Below are positions 1 through 7,977 of a DNA stretch of 64,000 nt, piece after piece. The stretch is taken from the NCBI RefSeq assembly GCF_024171815.1, contig NZ_JAMTCJ010000003.1, positions 620,001 through 684,000 on the forward strand, read 5' to 3'. Each line of letters opens with the position of its first letter. Position 1 is the stretch's first letter. The stretch comes from Williamsia maris (GTDB taxonomy: Bacteria; Actinomycetota; Actinomycetes; Mycobacteriales; Mycobacteriaceae). The notes below the pieces were generated by a model. The model did no database searches, was not told where the DNA came from, and worked only from the letters and a program-made list of their open reading frames with translations. Made by a program: the position numbers and the translations under genes.

Positions 1-1
1 C

Positions 2-841
2 CTGTTCCCGCATCTGCACGTACGGGACAACGTGGCGTTCGGCCTGCGGGCGCATCGTGTTGCCCGCAGTCAGATCTCCGATCGAGTACGCGAAGCACTC
101 GAGATGGTCAGCATGTCCGGGTACGCCGACCGACTGCCGCGGGAGCTCTCCGGCGGGCAGCAGCAGCGCGTCGCCATCGCCCGCGCGCTGGCGATCCGTC
201 CCGGGGTGCTGCTGCTCGACGAACCACTGGCCGCTCTCGACGCCGCCCTGCGGCAGTCGATGCTCACCGAGTTGCAGGAGCTGCGGGCCGCCCTGCCCGA
301 CACGGCGATGCTCTACGTGACCCACGATCAGACCGAGGCGCTCGCCCTGGCCGACCGGGTGGCGGTGATGCGCGACGCGCGTCTGGTCGACGTCGACACC
401 GCCGACACGCTATGGACCCGCCCTCCGTCGGCGTTCACCGCTGCCTTCCTCGGTGGCGCGAACCTCCTTCCCTGCACGATCGGGCGGGTGTCGGGGACCA
501 GCGCCCTGGTCTCGGTCGGTGATCGCATGCTCGACGTCACCGCGCCGGCCACCCGTGTCGGGGCGCCGGGCTGGTCCCCGGGCACACCGGCGATGGTCTG
601 CATCCGGCCCCACGAGATCTCCGTCGCCACGACCTCGGGACGCGGCGCGATCCGCGCGCGGGTCACGGCTGCGGTGTGGCAGGGGGCGACGACGCGCGTC
701 ACCCTGGCCGTCGACGGTCTCCCGGACGTGCTGCTCGACGCCGATCTCCCGGGCCGGTCCGACCACGCGATCGACTCGGTCGTGTGGGTGACGTTCCCAC
801 CCGGCTCCGGAGTGCTCGTGTCGACGAACAGCGCGTCATGA
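2..841 (+). CDS. ABC importer ATP-binding subunit, 5' end outside window
   Basis: Cytoplasmic ATPase of an ABC importer. The gene is open from the left edge, so the start and Walker A are missing. What remains begins at the Q-loop region (LFPHLHVRDNVAFGL). It then shows the signature LSGGQQQR (146-169), Walker B with D-loop LLLDEPLAALD (209-241) and the H-loop histidine in VTHDQ (323-325). A C-terminal TOBE-like substrate or regulatory domain follows (about 430-830). This matches the spermidine/iron/phosphonate (PotA/FbpC/PhnT) class. Its TGA overlaps the ATG of the next gene (ATGA), so the permease is probably translationally coupled. The two permeases look most like the 2-aminoethylphosphonate PhnU/PhnV pair, so this would be the PhnT-like partner. 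Family is certain; substrate is inferred. Confidence 0.9.
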   Translation: MFPHLHVRDNVAFGLRAHRVARSQISDRVREALEMVSMSGYADRLPRELSGGQQQRVAIARALAIRPGVLLLDEPLAALDAALRQSMLTELQELRAALPDTAMLYVTHDQTEALALADRVAVMRDARLVDVDTADTLWTRPPSAFTAAFLGGANLLPCTIGRVSGTSALVSVGDRMLDVTAPATRVGAPGWSPGTPAMVCIRPHEISVATTSGRGAIRARVTAAVWQGATTRVTLAVDGLPDVLLDADLPGRSDHAIDSVVWVTFPPGSGVLVSTNSAS

Positions 842-1758
842 CCGCCGGTCTCGTCCAACGCCCACCCGGGGCGCCGACCCCGGTGCCCAACCCACCCGTG
901 CGGCGCAGCGCCGCCGTGTGGTGGACGATCGGGCCGCTGGTGATCGTCGCCGTCGTGGCGGTCTACCCGCTGGTGCGGGTACTGCTGAACTCCACGTCGG
1001 GGCGCGGGTCGAGTTCGTGGTCCGGGGTGTTGTCGTCCGAGCTGTTCCGGACGTCGCTGCTCACCACCGCGCGGATCTCGGCCTGTGCGACCCTCGGCTG
1101 CCTGGTGCTCGGCACGTTCATCGCGGTGATCCTGGCTTTCGTCCCGTTCCCCGGCTCGACGATCGTGGGGCGTCTGATCGACACCGTCCTCGCGCTGCCG
1201 TCGTTCCTCATCACGCTCGCCTTCACGTTCATCTACGGCAGCGCAGGCATCGTCAACGCGGCGCTGTTCGAGATCACCGGGTCCCGTCCGGTGAACTTCC
1301 TGACCACCGAGCTCGGTGTGATCGTCGCCGAGATCACCTTCTTCACCCCGTTCGTCGTGCGACCCCTGCTCGCCGCGTTCGCGATGGTCCCGCGTGAACA
1401 GCTCGACGTCGCGGCGAGTCTCGGGGCCTCGCCGTGGCGGGTGTTACGCACCGTCGTGATGCCCGAGGCGTGGCCGGCACTGATCGCCGGCGGCGGCCTG
1501 GTGTTGCTGCTGACGCTCAACGAATTCGGGATCGTCCTGTTCACCGGCGCCAAGGACGTCACCACGCTCCCCGTCCTGATCTACACCCGCGGCATCGTCA
1601 CCTTCGACCTCCCCGGGGCCGCGGTGATCGCCACCGTCCAGGTCGGACTGTCGATCGGCCTGTACCTGCTGTATCGAAAGGCGTTCGCACGGATGACCTC
1701 CGGCCGCGATACGTCGACACGGAAGGACGACGGCAATGCTGTTCTGGACCAGGCGTAG
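838..1758 (+). CDS. ABC transporter permease, 2-aminoethylphosphonate type (PhnU-like)
   Basis: Inner-membrane permease of the importer, 306 aa. The ATG at 838 overlaps the stop of the ATPase gene, which fixes this start; reading further upstream in the frame gives only Arg/Pro-rich shadow sequence. There are about six membrane segments, the first at residues 23-45. The EAA loop that contacts the ATPase reads AASLGASPWRVLRTVVMPEAWPAL around residues 190-215. The sequence TLPVLIYTRGIVTFDLPGAA near the C-terminus resembles PhnU-type permeases. Being encoded next to a second, different permease fits a heterodimeric channel. No periplasmic binding protein gene is visible; it may lie left of the window. 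Phosphonate as substrate is inferred from family resemblance; iron or polyamine remain possible. Confidence 0.85.
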   Translation: MTAGLVQRPPGAPTPVPNPPVRRSAAVWWTIGPLVIVAVVAVYPLVRVLLNSTSGRGSSSWSGVLSSELFRTSLLTTARISACATLGCLVLGTFIAVILAFVPFPGSTIVGRLIDTVLALPSFLITLAFTFIYGSAGIVNAALFEITGSRPVNFLTTELGVIVAEITFFTPFVVRPLLAAFAMVPREQLDVAASLGASPWRVLRTVVMPEAWPALIAGGGLVLLLTLNEFGIVLFTGAKDVTTLPVLIYTRGIVTFDLPGAAVIATVQVGLSIGLYLLYRKAFARMTSGRDTSTRKDDGNAVLDQA

Positions 1759-2533
1759 TCGCGCCGCGGTATGGGCCCTGTTCGGGATCGTGGTGACGAT
1801 CGTCTTCGTCGCGCCGATCGCCACCGTCGTCCTCGCCGCCTTCGCCGGGTCGTGGAACGGCCCGCTGCCGACCGATCTGGGGGTGGCCCGCTTCGGTGAT
1901 GCGTTGTCCGGCGACGACCTCGCCAGCCTGTCGGTGAGTCTGCAGACCGCGGTCATCGCCGGCGCGCTGGCACTGGTCGTCGGGACCTGGGCCGCGCTGG
2001 CCGCCCGCTCGGCGCCGCCGTGGCTGCGGCGCGTGACCGACGCCGCGTTCCACATCCCCATCGCCGTGCCGTCGGTGGCGATCGGCCTGGGACTGCTGAT
2101 CTCGTTCAACTCACGCCCGCTGCTGTTGGGCGGGACCAAGTGGATCGTCATCGTCGCGCACATGGTGTTGGTGCTGGCCTTCGCGTTCAGCTCGGTCTCG
2201 GCGGCGACCGAACGTTTGGATCCCGCACTACGACAGGCGGCTCAATCCCTGGGCGCGAGCCCGGCCCGAGTCCTGTTCCGTGTCGAACTCCCGCTGTTGT
2301 TGCCCGCGCTCGGCGCCGCCGCCGGGCTCGCGATCGCACTGTCGATGGGCGAGCTGGGGGCCACCATCATGGTGTATCCGCCGACATGGAAGACGTTGCC
2401 GGTCAGCATCTTCGGATTGTCGGATCGCGGTCAGGCGTTGTCCGCGGCCGCTCTCACCACCATCCTGTTGGCCGTGACCCTGCTGGTTCTCGCGGCCGTG
2501 AGCAGATTGCGTACCCGCGCGGCCGTCCGCTGA
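1736..2533 (+). CDS. ABC transporter permease, second subunit (PhnV-like)
   Basis: Second permease of the same importer, 265 aa, with about six membrane helices. The EAA loop reads AAQSLGASPARVLFRVELPLLLPAL around residues 165-190. The following stretch SMGELGATIMVYPPTWKTLPVSIF resembles 2-aminoethylphosphonate PhnV permeases. The start ATG at 1736 lies inside the preceding gene (23 bp overlap) and is preceded by GGAAGGA with 8 nt spacing. It is the last gene of the operon: the next gene, 40 bp on, is on the other strand. Family assignment is strong; substrate assignment is inferred from the pair and should be read as probable. Confidence 0.85.
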   Translation: MLFWTRRSRAAVWALFGIVVTIVFVAPIATVVLAAFAGSWNGPLPTDLGVARFGDALSGDDLASLSVSLQTAVIAGALALVVGTWAALAARSAPPWLRRVTDAAFHIPIAVPSVAIGLGLLISFNSRPLLLGGTKWIVIVAHMVLVLAFAFSSVSAATERLDPALRQAAQSLGASPARVLFRVELPLLLPALGAAAGLAIALSMGELGATIMVYPPTWKTLPVSIFGLSDRGQALSAAALTTILLAVTLLVLAAVSRLRTRAAVR

Positions 2534-2572
2534 CTCCCCGCGTCGGGACGCAGCGCTCCCGGACCCGCCGGG

Positions 2573-3871
2573 TCAGAAGATCAGTGACCGAGTGCCCAGC
2601 CCGGCGACACCGTCGCGTGCGAACGCCGCCCAGGTGCGTCGCATGCGCGCCGCCAGTTGGGGTTCGGGCTCCTGGCCGCCGAGCATCATCGCGTCCGACC
2701 ACGAACCGCTGAACAGGAACGGCAACTCGATGGAGTGACACGCCCCGAGCAGGCCGGTCCGCGGCGCCCAGCCGAACACGTACTGCGCTGCGGCTCCGCC
2801 CGCGTCGGTCCACTGTGCGGCGAGACCCTGCGCCGACCGGCCGAACACCGCGTGCGTGACCCGTCGGACGATGAGGCGGTACAGCGCCCGCCCGGGGAAC
2901 CCGGCGCGGGTCAGACCTTCGGCACGCGGGTCACCGAGGACGTAGGGCGACGCATCCTGAGCGGTGTGGCCGACCAGCAATTCGCATCGCCGGGCGACGT
3001 CCGCGAGGCGGGCAACGGCCGACTCCTGCGACGGCAGCGGCGCGATCCCCATCCGCGTCCCGAACGGCAGCGCACCGACGGACTTGTACGACGTCGCCAG
3101 GACGGCGAGTTCGCGCTGCGCGGCGAGGATCTCGTCGGTGGTCGCGGTCGACGGGTCACCGAGCAACTCACCCAGTCGCGCGCGCAGAGCCCCGACCATC
3201 TCGGCGCGACCCATCCGCATCCCCAGCGGCGCACTCTGCACGATGGCGCGCTGGTAGAGACCGTCCGCATCGGCCGACAGCATCATCGACACCACGGCGT
3301 CACCACCCGCCGAGTGGCCGGCGATCGTGACCCGACCCGGATCGCCGCCGAACGCCGCGATGGACGCCCGCACCCACCGCAACGCCGCGATCTGGTCGTG
3401 CAACCCGAGGTTGTCGTGGTCGGCACCGGGTGGTGTGAGGTACCCCAGGACACCCAACCGGTAGGTCACGCTGACGACGACGATCCCCTCCCGCGCAAGG
3501 TCGTCGGCGTCGTACTGCGGGGCCTCACCGGCACCGGAGACGTAGGCGCCGCCGTGGAACCACACCAGGACCGGCTGATCGCGCGCGTCGGCCGCGGCGG
3601 TCACCGACACCACCTGGCAGTCCTCGGACTGGCGGAGATCCGCCCCGACCGCTCCGGCCACGGTGTCGAGACGCGAGGGGTCCTGCGGTGCCGCCGGTCC
3701 ACGGTTCACCGCGGGGCGAGGCTCGGTCCACGGCGACACCGGCCGCGGGAGGCCGAAACGATCGGCGGTGGCGTACGGGATCCCCCTCGCGCGGACGACG
3801 TCGTCGTCCACCGACACGGTGATCGGCCCGTCCGCGGTGACGACGATCTTCTCCGTGGGCCCGTCGCTCAT
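2573..3871 (-). CDS. Type-B carboxylesterase/lipase family protein
   Basis: Serine hydrolase of the carboxylesterase type-B class, 432 aa, acting on carboxylic esters. The oxyanion region reads WFHGGAYVSG (about residue 100) and the nucleophile elbow is GHSAGGDA (about residue 180). No signal peptide, so probably cytoplasmic. It is shorter than the usual 480-550 aa of this class. The ATG at 3871 overlaps the TGA of the upstream hydrolase gene (ATGA), which supports both the start and translational coupling. The natural ester is not predictable from sequence. The gene ends 39 bp from the convergent permease gene. Confidence 0.85.
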   Translation of the reverse strand: MSDGPTEKIVVTADGPITVSVDDDVVRARGIPYATADRFGLPRPVSPWTEPRPAVNRGPAAPQDPSRLDTVAGAVGADLRQSEDCQVVSVTAAADARDQPVLVWFHGGAYVSGAGEAPQYDADDLAREGIVVVSVTYRLGVLGYLTPPGADHDNLGLHDQIAALRWVRASIAAFGGDPGRVTIAGHSAGGDAVVSMMLSADADGLYQRAIVQSAPLGMRMGRAEMVGALRARLGELLGDPSTATTDEILAAQRELAVLATSYKSVGALPFGTRMGIAPLPSQESAVARLADVARRCELLVGHTAQDASPYVLGDPRAEGLTRAGFPGRALYRLIVRRVTHAVFGRSAQGLAAQWTDAGGAAAQYVFGWAPRTGLLGACHSIELPFLFSGSWSDAMMLGGQEPEPQLAARMRRTWAAFARDGVAGLGTRSLIF

Positions 3872-4665
3872 ACGGCTGCGGGAAGCTCGCTGCCGGACAA
3901 CAGGATCGACGCGATCAGCTCGGGGTTGTCGCCCATGGGTACGTGACCGACACCGGGTACCGAGATCAGCCGCGCATGCGGGAAGTGCTCGAGCACATTG
4001 TGACGGTTGCGGTACGGCAGGATGAGATCGCGCGTACCCCAGGCCACGGTCACCGGCACGGCCGGAGACGTCAACGCGGGCAACGGGAACGGCTCGTCGA
4101 CACCGCCGGCCAGGGTGGTGTTGGTCAGCAGCGAGTTCAGGTCGACGACCGCGGCCTCGTACGACACCCGGCTGGGATGGGCGAAGAACGGCGCCAACGA
4201 CGGGTAGCGGATGAACCGGCTCCGGAACGCGGCCGGCGCCCGCTTCCCGAGTTTGGAGGCGGCGGTCCGCAGGATGGCGAACTTGGTCAGGCTGCGTGCC
4301 TGCGCGGCGGGACCGTTCCAGAAACCGGCCGGCGACAACGCCGTCGCCGACGCCACCTCGCCCCGCGCGGCCAGACACATCGAGAGGTAGCCGCCCAGCG
4401 AGTTGCCCGCGACGTGCACGGGTCCGTCGGATGCCTCGAGTTCACCGATGAGCTCGGCGAGCCGGTCGGTGAACTGCTCCAGGCGCTGAGCGCCGAAGAC
4501 GTCGAGATCGTCGGACTCACCGTGTCCGGGAAGGTCGACGGTGACCACCTTCCGGTACGGGGTGAGCAGGTCGAGCACCGGATCCCAGGCCTGGCGTCGA
4601 TGCACGACCCCGTGCACCAGCACCAACGTCGGACCCGCACCCGCCACGTCGTATCGCAATCCCAT
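3868..4665 (-). CDS. Alpha/beta-fold hydrolase
   Basis: Hydrolase of the alpha/beta fold, 265 aa. The oxyanion-hole motif LVHGVVH is near residue 20, DLPGHGES near residue 50, and the nucleophile elbow is GNSLGG around residue 95. The catalytic His is probably in GVGHVPMGDNPE near the C-terminus and the acid in WGTRDLILP. The start chosen is the ATG at 4665, where the fold begins (MGLRYDVAGAGPTLVLVHG); the 83 codons upstream in frame look like antisense of the neighbouring membrane protein gene. It is the first gene of a two-gene unit with the type-B esterase. Substrate unknown. Confidence 0.85.
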   Translation of the reverse strand: MGLRYDVAGAGPTLVLVHGVVHRRQAWDPVLDLLTPYRKVVTVDLPGHGESDDLDVFGAQRLEQFTDRLAELIGELEASDGPVHVAGNSLGGYLSMCLAARGEVASATALSPAGFWNGPAAQARSLTKFAILRTAASKLGKRAPAAFRSRFIRYPSLAPFFAHPSRVSYEAAVVDLNSLLTNTTLAGGVDEPFPLPALTSPAVPVTVAWGTRDLILPYRNRHNVLEHFPHARLISVPGVGHVPMGDNPELIASILLSGSELPAAV

Positions 4666-4714
4666 GGTCGGAACTGTAGCGACGCCCTCGACGGTCACTC
4701 CCGCGTACCGAGGG

Positions 4715-5422
4715 TCAACCGAGAATCGTCTTCCGATCGGTGTGGAAGAAGGTGACCGCGGTGGCCGCGGCGCACAACACACCGGCGCCGTACAGGACGT
4801 ACCCGTCGTCGATGATCGTGCCGACGATGCCGCCGAACGCGGCGCCCGCGATGAAACCCGCATAGAGCAACGTGTAGCCGAGCCAGTCGTACATCGTGCC
4901 GCCGCCGCGGGCATGCCGTTCGATGCCCTGCCCGAGCTTGACCAGGGTGCCGGTGACGTAACTCAACGGGATGGACACCTCGCCGTTCTTGACGAACGCC
5001 GCGTTGAGCGCGCCGACGGAGAACGCCACGATGACGATCGGCACATAGGTGACGTCGTTGCCGTCGAACCCGTTGAGGACGAAGTCGGTCGTCCCCGCGG
5101 TGAACAGTCCGATCGTGGTGAGCACCGTCGCCCCGTGGGGATGGTTCTTCCAGAAGCGGCGTCGCATGTACATCGCGATGGCCACCCCGGAGATGAACGC
5201 CACGATCAGGATTGCGGCATTGAGCGCGGACGGGCCGATCACCCCACGGGATCGGGTTGTGTCGAACCCCTGCAGCACAGCACGTTCGGTGTTACCGGTC
5301 ATGAAGGTGACGAAGTAGCCCTCCGAATCGAGGAAGGCTGCGGCGCCGATCATCCCGGCAACCGCGGCGAGTATCCAGGACAGGCGGGCTTCCGCGCCGA
5401 TCGCATCTTCTTTGGTGATCAT
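4715..5422 (-). CDS. YoaK/DUF1275 family membrane protein
   Basis: Integral membrane protein of 235 aa with about six helices. The N-terminal part, with GYFVTFMTGNTERAVLQG around residues 35-52, carries the TGN-type motif typical of the DUF1275 (YoaK) family, whose biochemical role is not established. Length agrees with the family (210-250 aa). It lies 49 bp upstream of the hydrolase gene at 4665 on the same strand and could be co-transcribed with it; there is no overlap to prove this. Confidence 0.85.
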   Translation of the reverse strand: MITKEDAIGAEARLSWILAAVAGMIGAAAFLDSEGYFVTFMTGNTERAVLQGFDTTRSRGVIGPSALNAAILIVAFISGVAIAMYMRRRFWKNHPHGATVLTTIGLFTAGTTDFVLNGFDGNDVTYVPIVIVAFSVGALNAAFVKNGEVSIPLSYVTGTLVKLGQGIERHARGGGTMYDWLGYTLLYAGFIAGAAFGGIVGTIIDDGYVLYGAGVLCAAATAVTFFHTDRKTILG

Positions 5423-5484
5423 TATTGTCGGATTTTATGTGACAAGACGCTGATCGGCTCGGCAGAGCCGAGTTGATCTGCGTC

Positions 5485-5910
5485 TCAGTAGGGCGCGGGA
5501 GTGTTGGTCCGCGCCCACTCCTTCTCCGCGTCCGAGCGGGCCGGCGGCGGAACCAGGCCGTTGATCATCCAGAGTTCCTCGCTGGTCTCGTCGATGTGGA
5601 ACTCCCAGTGCAGACCATCGTGACGGTCGAGGTAGGGGGCCAACACGTCCCCGACCCACCGCGCCGTGCGGCGCCGACTCGCCGAATCGGGCAGATGCCG
5701 CGCGATGTGGGCGATCTCGACCCGCGCGCTCAACGGCGCCGAGACACCGCCGACGAAGAAGTTGTCGGCGGTCACCTCACGGAAGACGACGACCACGTAG
5801 AACCTCGGCAGTCCGACCTTCTCGTACCGGTCGGTGATCTCGCCGGCGAGCGAGGCCTTGTCGTCGTCGGAGAAGACGCCCGGCGAATGGTGGATCGTCC
5901 AGAGTGGCAT
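5485..5910 (-). CDS. Tautomerase family protein (cis-CaaD-like)
   Basis: Small tautomerase-superfamily enzyme, 141 aa. The start ATG at 5910 puts a proline directly after the initiator Met (MPLWTIHHSPGVF), as required for the Pro-1 general base. The motif LPRFYVVVVFREV (about residues 33-45) and the length of about 140 aa, with two beta-alpha-beta halves in one chain, fit the cis-CaaD-like (Tautomerase_3) group rather than the 60-aa 4-oxalocrotonate tautomerases. It follows the SDR gene by 26 bp in the same direction, so both are probably under the HxlR regulator upstream. Substrate unknown; keto-enol tautomerisation or hydration of a small acid is the family expectation. Confidence 0.8.
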   Translation of the reverse strand: MPLWTIHHSPGVFSDDDKASLAGEITDRYEKVGLPRFYVVVVFREVTADNFFVGGVSAPLSARVEIAHIARHLPDSASRRRTARWVGDVLAPYLDRHDGLHWEFHIDETSEELWMINGLVPPPARSDAEKEWARTNTPAPY

Positions 5911-5936
5911 CGATTTTCTCCTGGTCGGGCGACGGG

Positions 5937-6638
5937 TCAGTGCGCTGAGGTGAACGTGAGGTTCTCGACCGGTCCGGCGAGCATGGCCTTGACCGCGACG
6001 GTGGTGTCGTCGGCCAGTACCTCGACCTCCCCCGCCTCGAGCCCGTCGAGGATGCGAGCCGCGATCACCGCGGGCGACGTCTTCGGCAACCCGATGTCGG
6101 ACACCATCTCGGTGTCGATGAAGCCGGCGTGCACGCCGAGGACATGGGTGTTCTGCTCCGCGAGTTCGGTCCGCAGCGAGTTGGTGATCGACCACAACGC
6201 CGCCTTCGATGCACCGTAGGCCCCGCTTCCGCCGAGCCACGAGAGCACCGAGTGGACGTTGACGACGGCGCCGCCGCCGTTCGCGGCCAGGATCGGGGCG
6301 AACGCTCGGACGACCCGCAGCGGCCCGAAGGCATTGACCTCGAACGTGTTCACGACATCGGTGAGATCACCGGTCAGCAGGGGCGCGGGCAACAACACCC
6401 CCGCGTTGTTGATGACGATGTCCACGTCACCCGCGATTGCCGCCAGCGCGTCGACCGAATCCTGCGAGCCGACCTCGAGTACCGAAGTCGTGACGGCCGG
6501 CCGCGGGTCGTCGAACGCTGAGCGGGCGGTGGAGTGGACTGCCCGCGCCCCGCGCGCCAGCACCTCGTCGACCAGCGCCGCACCCAGACCGCGCCGACCC
6601 CCCGTCACCAGAACCACCGCGCCGTCGATCGATGTCAT
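5937..6638 (-). CDS. Short-chain dehydrogenase/reductase
   Basis: NAD(P)-dependent oxidoreductase of the classical SDR family, 233 aa. The nucleotide-binding motif reads VTGGRRGLGAA (residues 10-20; variant TGxxxGxG), NNAG is near residue 80, and the catalytic YGASK (YxxxK) is near residue 150 with SVLSW supplying the Ser. The Arg after the first glycines and RSAFDDPR at the second strand suggest NADPH. The ATG at 6638 has a GAGGGAG Shine-Dalgarno upstream. It faces the HxlR regulator gene across a 87 bp region with two matching palindromes, and is followed by the tautomerase gene. Substrate unknown. Confidence 0.88.
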   Translation of the reverse strand: MTSIDGAVVLVTGGRRGLGAALVDEVLARGARAVHSTARSAFDDPRPAVTTSVLEVGSQDSVDALAAIAGDVDIVINNAGVLLPAPLLTGDLTDVVNTFEVNAFGPLRVVRAFAPILAANGGGAVVNVHSVLSWLGGSGAYGASKAALWSITNSLRTELAEQNTHVLGVHAGFIDTEMVSDIGLPKTSPAVIAARILDGLEAGEVEVLADDTTVAVKAMLAGPVENLTFTSAH

Positions 6639-6650
6639 GACCCACTCCCT

Positions 6651-6674
6651 CTGACTAATGTTGTCGTTAGCCAG
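6651..6674. promoter_or_regulatory. Imperfect palindromic operator, SDR-proximal
   Basis: The half-sites CTGACTAATG and CGTTAGCCAG around a TTGT centre form an inverted repeat with two mismatches. The core ACTAAyG-N4-CGTTAG is the same as in the perfect copy at 6693-6714, 42 bp (four helical turns) away centre to centre. It sits just upstream of the SDR ribosome-binding site, where a bound repressor would block transcription. Binding by the adjacent HxlR protein is inferred. Confidence 0.65.
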
Positions 6675-6692
6675 GAGTCTAGGCATCTTCCC

Positions 6693-6714
6693 CTGACTAA
6701 CGCAAGCGTTAGTT
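6693..6714. promoter_or_regulatory. Perfect palindromic operator, HxlR-proximal
   Basis: ACTAACG-CAAG-CGTTAGT is a perfect 7 bp inverted repeat (6696-6713). It overlaps the probable -35/-10 spacer of the HxlR gene, so it could serve autorepression. Same core as the site at 6651-6674. Confidence 0.7.
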
Positions 6715-6719
6715 ATAGT
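6714..6719 (+). promoter_or_regulatory. Probable -10 element of the HxlR gene, leaderless start
   Basis: TATAGT lies six bases before the ATG at 6726, so transcription would begin at or next to the start codon. There is no Shine-Dalgarno between them. Leaderless messages are common in Mycobacteriales; this case is an inference from spacing. Confidence 0.45.
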
Positions 6720-6725
6720 GGGGTC

Positions 6726-7196
6726 ATGCCCATGGAGTTCGAGACACGACTGGCCGACCGCGATCGATGGCGCGCCGATCAGTGTTCGGCGGCCAAGGCG
6801 CTCGATCTGCTCAGCACCAAGACCGTGTTCCTCGTCGTACGGGAATGCTTCTACGGCACCTCCCGTTTCGAGGACTTCGTCGACCGCATCGGCGTCTCGG
6901 CGCCCGCGGTCTCCCGCGCCCTGCGACAGCTGGAGTCGGCGAATGTGGTCACCCGCACGCCCTACCGGGAAGCGGGTGCGCGCACACGCGACGAGTACCA
7001 CCTCACCGCGGCCGGCGAGGACCTCCTGCCGGTCGTGCTCTCGCTCGTGCAGTGGGGCGACGCCCACCTACAGGACGGGAGGCCGCCGTTGCGGTTCGTC
7101 GACGGTGACAGTGGCGATGCGATCCGCGTGAGCGTGACGGCCGAACGCGGACGCGAGGTCGGCGCCGACAGCATCTCGATCCGGGCCACCCGCTGA
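6726..7196 (+). CDS. HxlR-family winged-helix transcriptional regulator
   Basis: DNA-binding regulator of 156 aa, probably a dimer. The N-terminal CSAAKALDLLSTKTVFLVVRECFYG (residues 20-44) and SRFEDFVDRIGVSAPAVSRALRQLES (about 45-70) give the HxlR winged helix. TPYREAGARTRDEYHLTAAG forms the wing and the typical HxlR tail. The single Cys near residue 21 is in the position often redox-sensitive in HypR/YodB-type relatives. ATG 6726 is chosen; a second in-frame ATG at 6732 is possible. It is transcribed away from the SDR-tautomerase pair, across two operators. It ends one base from the convergent diacetyl reductase gene. Confidence 0.85.
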   Translation: MPMEFETRLADRDRWRADQCSAAKALDLLSTKTVFLVVRECFYGTSRFEDFVDRIGVSAPAVSRALRQLESANVVTRTPYREAGARTRDEYHLTAAGEDLLPVVLSLVQWGDAHLQDGRPPLRFVDGDSGDAIRVSVTAERGREVGADSISIRATR

Positions 7197-7197
7197 T

Positions 7198-7977
7198 CTA
7201 GCGGTAGACCAACCCACCGTCGATGAGCACCGCCTGTCCGGTCATGTAATCCGAGTCCGGCCCGGCCAGAAACGACACGAACGAGGCCACGTCGTCGGGT
7301 GTCTCGGCGCGGCCCAACGCGATCCCCTCGACGAACTTCTCGTAGGTGGATCCGACCTCGGCGCCGGTCAGGTCCGCGAACCGCTGGTCGATGGTCACCC
7401 ACATGTCCGTCCCGACCACCCCCGGGCAGTAGGCGTTCACCGTTATCTTCTCCGCGGCATACTCTTTCGCCGCCGCCTGGGTCAGTGCCCGCACCGCGAA
7501 CTTCGTGGCGCTGTAGACGCCGAGCATCGCGAAGCCGTCGTGTCCGGCGATCGACGAGGCGTTGATGATCTTCCCGCCGTGTCCCAGCGACCGGAACTTC
7601 GCGGCAGCGGCCTGGATCCCCCACAGGACACCGTCGACGTTGACCGACCAGATGGCGGAGAGCTGTTCGGGCGTCACGTCGTCGAGGGGCGCCACCTGAG
7701 CGATACCCGCGTTGTTCACGATGATGTCGAACCCGTCGAGTGACGACGCCGCCTCGTCGACGGCCGAGAACACCTGCTCCCGGTCGGAGACGTCCGCGAC
7801 GACGGTCAGCGCTCGCCGACCCAGGCCGCGCACCTCCTCGGCGACCGCATCGATCCCGTCCGGTTTGACGTCGACCAGCGCGAGATCGGCACCGTCACGG
7901 GCCAATCGGAGTGCTATACCGCGCCCGATGCCCTGACCGGCGCCGGTGACCAGCGCGACCTTTCCGTCGATGCTCAT
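7198..7977 (-). CDS. Acetoin/diacetyl reductase, SDR family (meso-butanediol dehydrogenase type)
   Basis: SDR enzyme of 259 aa, close to acetoin (diacetyl) reductases, which interconvert diacetyl, acetoin and 2,3-butanediol with NAD(H). Motifs: [12 protein letters not shown] (residues 11-22), VDVKPD giving an acidic NAD-selecting residue, NNAG (about 86), SSIAG and [20 protein letters not shown] (catalytic YxxxK about 155-159), and IDGG near the end. The ATG at 7977 overlaps the TGA of the upstream butanediol dehydrogenase gene, so the two are coupled. The pairing of an SDR and a zinc dehydrogenase for the same C4 substrates supports the assignment. Confidence 0.85.
   Translation of the reverse strand: MSIDGKVALVTGAGQGIGRGIALRLARDGADLALVDVKPDGIDAVAEEVRGLGRRALTVVADVSDREQVFSAVDEAASSLDGFDIIVNNAGIAQVAPLDDVTPEQLSAIWSVNVDGVLWGIQAAAAKFRSLGHGGKIINASSIAGHDGFAMLGVYSATKFAVRALTQAAAKEYAAEKITVNAYCPGVVGTDMWVTIDQRFADLTGAEVGSTYEKFVEGIALGRAETPDDVASFVSFLAGPDSDYMTGQAVLIDGGLVYR

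Noticed and set aside
2534-2572. Terminator between the permease and esterase genes
   Set aside because: Only short, imperfect GC-rich pairings are visible and no T-tract.
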